Of a stretch of DNA of 64,000 nucleotides, positions 58,148-64,000 are shown piece by piece. The notes below the pieces were generated by a model that was not told where the DNA came from, made no database searches, and was given only the letters and a program-made list of their open reading frames with translations. The stretch is from CAYPNP01 sp964412195 (GTDB lineage: Bacteria > Acidobacteriota > JAAYUB01). Each line of letters starts with the position of its first letter. Position 1 is the first letter of the stretch. The position numbers and the translations under genes are program-made. The stretch is from positions 1-64,000 of the forward strand of contig CAYPNP010000001.1 in the NCBI GenBank assembly GCA_964412195.1. The letters are read 5' to 3'.

Positions 58148-58731
58148 GCCAGCACCTCCCGCAGGAAGGCCAGCCCCCACCGTCCGCTCCTCTCGGGATG
58201 GAACTGGCAGCCGGCCATGTTCCCGGCGCGGAAGGCCGCCAGGAAGTCCCGGCCGTACGAGCAGGTGGCCACCCAGTCGGCGGGCCGGCCCGGCGGCCAC
58301 GCCGGGACGCAGAAGCCGTGGACGAAGTACGCCTCCGCCACGCTGCCGCCGGGGGAGAACCGCAGCTGGTTCCAGCCCATGTGCGGCACCTTGAGTCCCG
58401 GGGCGCCCAGCGGCACGCAGGCGCCGGGCAGCAGGCCGAGCCCGCGGGCGCCGGGCGCCTCGGCGGAGCCCTCGAAGAGCAGCTGCAGGCCCAGGCAGAT
58501 GCCCAGCAGCCGGCCCCCGCCGGTGACATGATCTCGCAGCGCCCGGTCCAGCCCGGCATCGGCCAGGGCGCGGGCGGCCGGCCCGAAGTGGCCGACGCCC
58601 GGCAGGACCACCGTCCCGGCCCCTGCCAGGTCCGCGGGCGCGACGGCGCGGCGGGAGGCCAGGCCCGCCGCCGCCAGGGCGTTCTCCAGGCTCCTCAGGT
58701 TGCCGCTGCCGCAGTCGACGACGGCGATCAT
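58138..58731 (-). CDS. hisH: Imidazole glycerol phosphate synthase glutaminase subunit
   Basis: The 197-residue class I glutamine amidotransferase has nucleophile C79 in GICLGLQLLFEGS and the His-x-Glu pair in CQFHPERSG. The N-terminus IAVVDCGSGNLRSL and VLPGVGHFG are typical of HisH. It supplies ammonia to HisF. It overlaps hisB by 4 bp and hisF by 10 bp. Confidence 0.96.
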   Translation of the reverse strand: MIAVVDCGSGNLRSLENALAAAGLASRRAVAPADLAGAGTVVLPGVGHFGPAARALADAGLDRALRDHVTGGGRLLGICLGLQLLFEGSAEAPGARGLGLLPGACVPLGAPGLKVPHMGWNQLRFSPGGSVAEAYFVHGFCVPAWPPGRPADWVATCSYGRDFLAAFRAGNMAGCQFHPERSGRWGLAFLREVLAWS

Positions 58732-59309
58732 CCCAGCACCCCCTTGGTGCTCCGCGCCCCGCCGGGCCAGGGCTCCGTCGCCTCGGCCAGGGCCAGGCCC
58801 GCCGCCTTGAACAGGGCCTCGGCCATGTGGTGGGCGTTCGCGCCGGTGGCCCGCAGGTGCAGGGTGACGCCGGCGGCGCGGCAGAAGCTGTCGAAGAAGT
58901 GGCGGATGTTCTCGCACGCCAGCCCGCCCAGCGCCGGCGCCGGGAACGCCGCCTGGAACGCCAGCCAGGACCGGCCGCCCACGTCGACCGCGGCGAGGGC
59001 CAGGGCGTCGTCCATGGGCAGCCAGCGCTGGCCGAAGCGGCGCAGGCCGGCCCGGTCGCCGAGCCGCTTCGCCAGGGCCCGGCCCAGGGCGACGGCGGCG
59101 TCCTCGGCCAGGTGGTGGCCGTCGCCCAGCGGCTGGAAGTCCTCCGCCTCCAGGACCAGGCCGGCGCCCCAGTAGAACCCGAGCTGTTCGAGGAGGTGGG
59201 AGAACATGGGCACCGGTGTCGTGACCCGCACTTCGGCGGAAGGCCCCAATTCGACAAGGACCCGCGTCTCCCGGGTGACGCGCTCGACGCGCGCAGCCGG
59301 GGCGTTCAT
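58728..59309 (-). CDS. hisB: Imidazoleglycerol-phosphate dehydratase
   Basis: The 193-residue enzyme has the two metal-binding HHxxE motifs, GDGHHLAEDAA and ANAHHMAEALFKA, and the family's C-terminal STKGVLG. It is the single-function dehydratase without the N-terminal phosphatase found in enteric HisB. The usual FFDHM...HGGF segment reads MFSHLLEQLGFYWGAG: the leading Asp is Ser and the downstream His is missing, so this is a diverged member. It overlaps hisC by 4 bp. Confidence 0.9.
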   Translation of the reverse strand: MNAPAARVERVTRETRVLVELGPSAEVRVTTPVPMFSHLLEQLGFYWGAGLVLEAEDFQPLGDGHHLAEDAAVALGRALAKRLGDRAGLRRFGQRWLPMDDALALAAVDVGGRSWLAFQAAFPAPALGGLACENIRHFFDSFCRAAGVTLHLRATGANAHHMAEALFKAAGLALAEATEPWPGGARSTKGVLG

Positions 59310-60406
59310 GGCTGGCCTCCCGTGACCCGCCGGTCGCACCACCAGGGGAGGAAGGCGGCGGCGAAGGCGCCGGCGTCCGCCGGTCCGGTCACGCTGACCC
59401 GGATCCAGCCGGGAGCCGCCGCGCCCAGATTCCGCACCAGGATGCCCCGCGCCTCGAGGTGGCATCCGGCCGTCCCGGCGGAGGTCCCCAGCTCCAGCAT
59501 GCAGAAGTGGGCGTCGGAGGGCGCCGTGGAGACCCCGGCCGCGGCCAGCCAGCCCTGCAACGACTGCCGGGCCTCCACGGCCGCCCGCCGGCGGGCCGGG
59601 GCGCCGGTATCGCCCTCGAGGAGCGCGATCCCAACCGCGGCGGCGACGGACGAGACATTGTAGGGCGGCCGGATGGCCTCCAGGGTCCGGATCTGCGCCG
59701 GGTCCGCCAGGACGAAGCCGCAGCGCAGCCCCGGCACGCCGTGGGCCTTGCTGAGCGACCGGAGGAGCGCCAGGTTCGGGAACTCGGCCAGGAACGGGAC
59801 GAAATCCTGGCCGCAGAAGGGGCCGTAGACTTCGTCCACCAGCGCCGGCCGGCCGCCGGCGGCGTCCAGGATGCGGCGCAGGGACGCCTCGCTGATGCGC
59901 CGGCCGGACGGGTTGCCGGGGGACACGAGCACCAACGACGCGGCGCGGGGCAGTGCCGCCACCAGCGCCTCTGCGTCCAGGCCGAAGTCCGGCTCCAGCG
60001 GGACCGGAACCACCGGCGTGCCGGTCAGCCCGGCGGAGACGCGGTACATCGGGAACGTCGGTTCCGGCAGGAGGAGCGGCGCCCCCGGTCCCCCGAAGGC
60101 CTCCAGCCACAGCCGGATGCCCTCGTCGGCGCCGTGGACCGGCAGCACCGCGGCGGCGGGCACGCCGTAAGACCGGGCGGCCGCCTCGCGCAGCGCCGCG
60201 TATTCCGGGTAGAACGTCACCGTGGGGGCCGCCGCGGCCAGCGCGGCGGCCAGGAAGCCCTCTGGCGGGGGCGGGCCCTCGTTGGCGTCGAGGCGGAGGT
60301 ATGCGGCCCGGCCGGACGGGGGGGCGTAGTTCAGAGGCGCCTCCCTGGGCGGGCGGGGCGGTGGGGCGGCACGACGGCTGGAAAGTATCTCTAAATCAGT
60401 ATTCAT
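59306..60406 (-). CDS. hisC: Histidinol-phosphate aminotransferase
   Basis: The 366-residue PLP enzyme of fold type I converts imidazole acetol phosphate to histidinol phosphate. Visible motifs are YLRLDANEGP, the PGNPSGR loop, DEVYGPF and the PLP-binding lysine in SLSKAHGVPGLR. ATG 60406 has an AAGGAGG site 6 bp upstream; longer in-frame extensions run into low-complexity DNA and are rejected. There are 132 bp of repeat-bearing DNA between it and hisG. Confidence 0.93.
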   Translation of the reverse strand: MNTDLEILSSRRAAPPPRPPREAPLNYAPPSGRAAYLRLDANEGPPPPEGFLAAALAAAAPTVTFYPEYAALREAAARSYGVPAAAVLPVHGADEGIRLWLEAFGGPGAPLLLPEPTFPMYRVSAGLTGTPVVPVPLEPDFGLDAEALVAALPRAASLVLVSPGNPSGRRISEASLRRILDAAGGRPALVDEVYGPFCGQDFVPFLAEFPNLALLRSLSKAHGVPGLRCGFVLADPAQIRTLEAIRPPYNVSSVAAAVGIALLEGDTGAPARRRAAVEARQSLQGWLAAAGVSTAPSDAHFCMLELGTSAGTAGCHLEARGILVRNLGAAAPGWIRVSVTGPADAGAFAAAFLPWWCDRRVTGGQP

Positions 60407-60442
60407 CGGTTCCTCCTTGTCTATAAAACCAGGATTAACTGC

Positions 60443-60530
60443 GTGTTCTCCGTGTCTCCGTGGCGTACGCATCCGAGTGGAGCCGAGCACGATTACGATG
60501 ACGATGACGATGACGAGCACGAGCACGAGG
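60443..60530. repeat. Dispersed repeat and GACGAT/GAGCAC simple repeat between hisG and hisC
   Basis: An inverse copy of the CACGGAG-type unit (60443-60464) is followed by tandem GATGAC and GAGCAC hexamers (about 60488-60530). No gene is present here. Confidence 0.6.
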
Positions 60531-60538
60531 GACAGGCA

Positions 60539-61399
60539 TCACAGCACCACCTTGGAGAATGCATATTCCAGGATGTCGGTGGCGCCGGCCGATTTCAGCA
60601 TCGGGATCAGCCGGGCCACCTGCTCCCGCGGCACCGCCGCCTTGACCGCGAAGCCCGCCTCGCCGGACAGCGGCGACACGGTCGGCCGGCGCATGCACGG
60701 CAGCACCCGGAGCAGCCCTTCCAGGCTTCCCGGAGCGACGTTCATCTCCACCATGACCCGCCGCCGGGCGTCCAGCACCGCCCCCAGCAGCATCCGGAAC
60801 TCCGCCACCACCCGGCCGCGCTCCCCTTCCAGCGCCTCCGGGTGGGCGATGAGGCGGGTCGACGATCGGAGCAGCTCGGCCACTTCCACCAGGCTGTTCT
60901 CCGCCAGGGTGCGCCCGCTGGCGGTGTTGTCCACGATCAGGTCGGCGTCCTCCGGCGGGAAGACTTCGGTGGCGCCGTAGCTGCGGACGAAAAGGTAGTC
61001 GTATCCCTCCCGCTCCAGGAACTCCCGGCTCAGCCGTTCGTATTCCGAGGCCACCACCAGGCGGCGCGTACGCAGGCCGCCGCCGGATGCCAGCTCCCGC
61101 GGCGCCGCGGCCACCACGCGGACCGGGTCCAGGCCGGTGTCCAGCAGCTCCATCACCCGCGCCCCCAGCTCCACGACCCAGTCGTGGCCCGCGAAGGCGA
61201 GGTCGTGGCTGCCCAGCTCCACCATCCGCACGATGTTCTGGGGCTTGAGGATCTTCAACTCAAAGCGTTCGTCCGAGCAGACCGGCCGGTAGTTGCGGCC
61301 GTTCTCCGCGACGCGGAAGCCGGCCTCGGCCAGCAGGGCCGTCACCGCGCCGTACATCCGCCCCTTGGGCAGCGCCAATCGGATATTTGGTTCCGTCAT
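60539..61399 (-). CDS. hisG: ATP phosphoribosyltransferase, long form
   Basis: The 286-residue HisG catalyses the first, feedback-inhibited step, condensing ATP and PRPP. The N-terminal RLALPKGRMYG and the PRPP-binding region DLIVDNTASGRTLAEN are clear. The C-terminal ~75 residues (VMVEMNVAPGSLEGLLRVLP...ILEYAFSKVV) are the ACT-like regulatory domain of the long form, so no HisZ is needed. ATG 61399 follows GGAGGTCAAGC. The octamer repeat 61411-61444 lies immediately upstream of that ribosome site. Confidence 0.95.
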   Translation of the reverse strand: MTEPNIRLALPKGRMYGAVTALLAEAGFRVAENGRNYRPVCSDERFELKILKPQNIVRMVELGSHDLAFAGHDWVVELGARVMELLDTGLDPVRVVAAAPRELASGGGLRTRRLVVASEYERLSREFLEREGYDYLFVRSYGATEVFPPEDADLIVDNTASGRTLAENSLVEVAELLRSSTRLIAHPEALEGERGRVVAEFRMLLGAVLDARRRVMVEMNVAPGSLEGLLRVLPCMRRPTVSPLSGEAGFAVKAAVPREQVARLIPMLKSAGATDILEYAFSKVVL

Positions 61400-61410
61400 G
61401 CTTGACCTCC

Positions 61411-61444
61411 GTTGGAACGTTGGAACGTTCCAACGTTCCAACGT
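61411..61444. repeat. CGTTGGAA octamer palindrome immediately upstream of hisG
   Basis: CGTTGGAACGTTGGAACGTT runs into the reverse complement, making a perfect self-complementary block between the second leader terminator and the hisG ribosome site. It could fold in the his leader mRNA. Confidence 0.7.
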
Positions 61445-61452
61445 CGAAGCAC

Positions 61453-61486
61453 AAAAAAGCCCCGGGCTGGGAAGTCGCCCGGGGCT
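61453..61486 (-). terminator. Second intrinsic terminator in the his leader
   Basis: On the minus strand a 10-bp stem AGCCCCGGGC/GCCCGGGGCT with a 9-base loop is followed by six T residues (complement of A 61453-61458). It lies about 54 bp before hisG, downstream of the leader-peptide attenuator. Confidence 0.7.
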
Positions 61487-61719
61487 GTGGGAATCCGTGG
61501 ATGGACCTGTGGGACGTCCCCGGGCGGGCGGCGAGTGGGCATGGCGGTGATGGACTCCGGAAAGAATCGGCGAGACGGCGGTGGGGCGAAACGGCGACGG
61601 AACCAGTTGCGGCTGGTCCATTTTCAAATCCGCGTTGCTCCAAGTTGGTTCATTCATCTTATCTGCCCTCTCTCCCCGATTCTCCCCGTCGCCGCGTCTC
61701 CCTGTCTCCCCGTCCGGGC

Positions 61720-61756
61720 AAAAAAAAGCCCCCCGGCCGTCGGCAGCCGGGGGGCT
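61720..61756 (-). terminator. Attenuator terminator of the his operon
   Basis: On the minus strand an 11-bp stem AGCCCCCCGGC/GCCGGGGGGCT (61756-61746 with 61737-61727, 8-base loop) is followed by eight T residues. It begins 23 bp after the stop of the histidine-rich leader peptide, the arrangement expected for transcription attenuation. Confidence 0.8.
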
Positions 61757-61779
61757 TGAAATTCTCGGGATTCGAAACG

Positions 61780-61851
61780 CTAGACCGCCACCCCCGCTAC
61801 CGTGTGGGTATCGTGATGGTGAGCATGGGTTCCGGTCCAGGTCTGCGTCAT
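61780..61851 (-). CDS. hisL: His operon leader peptide
   Basis: This 23-codon reading frame runs from ATG 61851 (GAGG nearby) to TAG 61780. Five histidines fall within eight residues: GTHAHHHDTHTV (His 9, 11, 12, 13 and 16). It starts about 14 bp after the predicted transcription start and is followed by a strong terminator, then hisG. In known his attenuators, ribosome stalling at His codons when charged tRNA-His is scarce prevents terminator formation. The codon cluster, promoter, terminator and operon make the assignment strong, although the peptide is too short for homology. Confidence 0.85.
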   Translation of the reverse strand: MTQTWTGTHAHHHDTHTVAGVAV

Positions 61852-61871
61852 GGTCGCCTCGATCAGGCGGC

Positions 61872-61900
61872 ATTGTCATCGGGGCGGGCGGATTTGTCAA
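61872..61900 (-). promoter_or_regulatory. His operon promoter
   Basis: On the minus strand TTGACA (perfect -35, 61900-61895), a 17-bp spacer and GACAAT (-10, 61877-61872) lie just upstream of the leader peptide and downstream of the NarL-type regulator stop. Confidence 0.75.
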
Positions 61901-61918
61901 TCCTTTTTTCGGGGCCGG

Positions 61919-62587
61919 TCACTTGGTCGAGTTCACCCACTCGATGGCGCATTTGACCAGCTCGGTGTTGCCGGCGAGGTTGAGCTTCTCCTTGATCCGC
62001 TGGCGGTAGGTCTCCACCGTCTTGATGCTCACGAACAGGCGGGCGGCGATGATCCGGGTCTCGACGCCCTGGCCGATCAGGCGGAGGACTTCCAGCTCCC
62101 GGTCCGACAGCCGGCCGATCGCCGGACCGGGCTTCCCGGCGCCGGCGATCTTCTCGTTGAGCAGCCGCTGGGCGACTTCCTCACTGAGGAACGTCTTGCC
62201 CGACAGCACCTGCCGGATGGCCCGGATGATGACGTGGGCAAACTCGTCCTTGAGCACGTACCCGCTGGCCCCCGCATGCAGCGCCCGCTCCACGAAGTGC
62301 GCCTCCTCGTGGACCGAGAGCACCAGCATCACCAGGTTGGGGTAGAGGCCGCGGAGCTGCTTGATGACCTCGATGCCGCTGGCGCTCTGCTTCAGGGAAA
62401 TGTCCACCACCACCAGGTCCGGCTGCTCCGCCTCCACCACCTTGAGGGCGGTGCGGGCGTCGTGCGCGCTGCCCACCAGCTCCAGGTCGGGCTCGTCGGC
62501 GAGGAGCTGCCGCAATCCCTCCACCATCAGCGGGTGGTCATCCACGGATACTATCCGGGCGGTTCGGCCGAATTTCGCCTGGACCAT
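61919..62587 (-). CDS. NarL/LuxR-family response regulator
   Basis: The 222-residue regulator has a receiver domain with D16/D17, phospho-acceptor D62 (LVVVDISLK) and K in YVLKDEF. The C-terminal LuxR-type helix-turn-helix (about 155-215) has LSDRELEVLRLIGQG and IKTVETYRQRIKEKLNL. It overlaps the upstream kinase stop by one base (TGATG), so the pair is co-translated and is a cognate two-component system. The target genes are unknown. Confidence 0.94.
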   Translation of the reverse strand: MVQAKFGRTARIVSVDDHPLMVEGLRQLLADEPDLELVGSAHDARTALKVVEAEQPDLVVVDISLKQSASGIEVIKQLRGLYPNLVMLVLSVHEEAHFVERALHAGASGYVLKDEFAHVIIRAIRQVLSGKTFLSEEVAQRLLNEKIAGAGKPGPAIGRLSDRELEVLRLIGQGVETRIIAARLFVSIKTVETYRQRIKEKLNLAGNTELVKCAIEWVNSTK

Positions 62588-64000
62588 CAGTCCTCCTGCT
62601 GCCCGTGCCCGGCGGATCGGGCATGAATTTCCGACAAGGGGACCGTGCAGACCACCCCGGTCCCCCCGTCGGGGTGCTGCCGGATCTCGAAGTGCCCGCC
62701 GATCAGCCGGGCCCGGTATTCCATGATCTTCAGGCCCATCCCCTTCGGGCCGGGGGTCTCGGATCCGGCGCCCCGCCCGTAATCCCGCACCGTCAGGCAG
62801 ATCGTACCCTCCGTGGTGCGCAAACCGACGGTCAAACGGTCCGTTCCGGAGTGGCGGGCGGCGTTGAGCATCGCCTCCCGGGCGATGTAGTAGAGATGGG
62901 TCGCGACGCGGAGATCTTCAATCTGGATCTCCGGATCCACGTCGGTCGCGCAGGCGATCTGGTAGTCCCTCCGGATCATGTACTGGATCTCGTCGATCAT
63001 GGCCGGCAGGCCGTTCTCGGCCAGCGCCAGCGGGAACAGGCCGCGGGCGATGCTGCGGGTCTGCTGGATGGCTTCCTTGATCTTCTCCTCGATGGCGGTG
63101 GTCTCCGGCGCCAGGTCGGGGTTCCTCTTCGCCAGCAGCCGGCACTGCACGGCGATGGACACCAGGTCGTGGGAGAGGTTGTCGTGGAGTTCCAGCCCGA
63201 TCCGCTGCCGCTCGGTTTCGGAGATCTCCACCATGGTGTTGACCATCTCCAGCCGTTCGGCCGATTTCTTCCGGTACTGCCGGACGGTCCAGCCGAACGC
63301 GGCGCCCGTCACCCCCAGGATCCCCAGCGCGATCAGGGAAAGAAACCAGGCGCTCCGGTAGTAGGGGGGCCGGATCACCACCGGGATCGACCAGCCGGCC
63401 TCGTTCCACACGCCGTCGCTGTTGGCCGCGCGAACCTGGAAGACGTACTCGCCCGGATCCGGCTTGTAGAACGCGGCGGCGCGGTGCGAGGCGTCGGTGT
63501 AGATCCAGCGGGGTTCCAGCCCCCGCAGGCGGTAGGCGTAGAGGTTCATGGCGGGTTCGGTGAAGTCGAGCGCGGTGAACTCGATGGAAAACTGGGCGTC
63601 CTGGTAGTCGAGCGTGATCGCCCCCCGGGACAGGAGGGAATGGAGGGAATCCACGCTCCGGTTGAACAGCTTGATATCCGTCACTTCCACCGGCGGAGGC
63701 AGGGAGTTCGGCCGGAGGGCGGCCGGCCGGAAAGCGGTCAGGCCGGAAAGCCCGCCGAAATAGAGCCACCCCTCCCGCCCGCGGCTGCCGGAATTCTCGC
63801 TGAACCGGTTCTCCTGCAAGCCGTCGGCGGCGGTGTAGTTCCGGAAAGTCGGCTCCGTCGGTCCGGGACGGAACACGGCCAGGTCCCGCCGGGTGGACAC
63901 CCAGATCCGGCCCTCGGCATCCTCGACCAGCGCGTTGATCATGTTGTCGGGAAGCCCGTCGCGGGTGGTGAAGGGGGTGAAGGCGCCGGTTTCCGGGTCG
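62587..64000 (-). CDS. Propeller-type sensor histidine kinase, 5' end beyond the window
   Basis: The reading frame is open to the window edge and contains blade sequence before the first internal Met (TTRDGLPDN preceding MINALVEDAEGRIWVS), so the start is outside. Visible parts are the last Reg_prop blades, a Y_Y_Y domain (PGEYVFQVRAANSDGVW) and one membrane helix (FLSLIALGILGVTGAAFGW). A HisKA_3 dimerisation domain (ERQRIGLELHDNLSHDLVSI, His in LHD) and an HATPase domain follow. It is the partner of the adjacent NarL-type regulator. It uses the HisKA_3 subtype, unlike the kinase at 45416. Confidence 0.93.
   Translation of the reverse strand, partial: DPETGAFTPFTTRDGLPDNMINALVEDAEGRIWVSTRRDLAVFRPGPTEPTFRNYTAADGLQENRFSENSGSRGREGWLYFGGLSGLTAFRPAALRPNSLPPPVEVTDIKLFNRSVDSLHSLLSRGAITLDYQDAQFSIEFTALDFTEPAMNLYAYRLRGLEPRWIYTDASHRAAAFYKPDPGEYVFQVRAANSDGVWNEAGWSIPVVIRPPYYRSAWFLSLIALGILGVTGAAFGWTVRQYRKKSAERLEMVNTMVEISETERQRIGLELHDNLSHDLVSIAVQCRLLAKRNPDLAPETTAIEEKIKEAIQQTRSIARGLFPLALAENGLPAMIDEIQYMIRRDYQIACATDVDPEIQIEDLRVATHLYYIAREAMLNAARHSGTDRLTVGLRTTEGTICLTVRDYGRGAGSETPGPKGMGLKIMEYRARLIGGHFEIRQHPDGGTGVVCTVPLSEIHARSAGHGQQED

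Overview
The window is about 64 kb of GC-rich bacterial DNA with no rRNA, tRNA, CRISPR array or insertion sequence that I can see. An acidobacterial-type VWFA-domain protein, two propeller-type sensor kinases, many orphan dockerin domains and repeat-rich intergenic spacers point to Acidobacteriota or a nearby environmental phylum. That placement is inference from gene content.

Layout. 1-7.3 kb: a dockerin-tagged serine hydrolase, a large secreted protein, a GlsB-type membrane protein, an exported protein and a POT/MFS transporter. 7.5-12.2 kb: an NtrC-type sigma-54 activator and its probable sensor kinase. 12.4-24.3 kb: cassette 1, seven genes in the order stand-alone receiver, giant secreted beta-helix/dockerin protein, three two-domain multicopper-oxidase (MCO) proteins A, B and C, small secreted protein, subtilisin-like protease with a MopE-type metal-binding motif. 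24.3-33.1 kb: a ten-gene minus-strand operon with two Sco copper chaperones, two cytochrome c/periplasmic-binding-protein fusions, NosL, a MacB/LolCDE-like ABC transporter, two membrane proteins and a third stand-alone receiver. 33.4-45.2 kb: cassette 2, a diverged copy of cassette 1 in the same order. 45.4-54.5 kb: a propeller sensor kinase, a VWFA protein, a formylglycine-enzyme-like protein and a small beta-helix protein. 54.7-61.9 kb: the histidine operon hisG-C-B-H-F-A/IE-D on the minus strand, with a HisA-HisI-HisE fusion and a leader-peptide attenuator. 61.9-64 kb: a NarL-type regulator and a truncated propeller kinase.

The most interesting system is the cassette pair plus the copper operon. 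In each cassette MCO-A carries a complete type 1 copper site and one half of the trinuclear-cluster histidines, all in its first domain. MCO-B carries only the other half, in its last domain. MCO-C has no copper ligands but has a dockerin. The eight histidines of a trinuclear centre are therefore encoded by two polypeptides, and this pattern is conserved in both copies. My hypothesis is an extracellular A:B:C heterotrimer with one active site at the A/B interface, a ceruloplasmin-like arrangement spread over three genes. The Sco/NosL operon would supply its copper and the cytochrome fusions its electron partners. A good sigma-54 promoter before cassette 1, just downstream of the NtrC/kinase pair, suggests inducible expression. 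Substrate and function are unknown.
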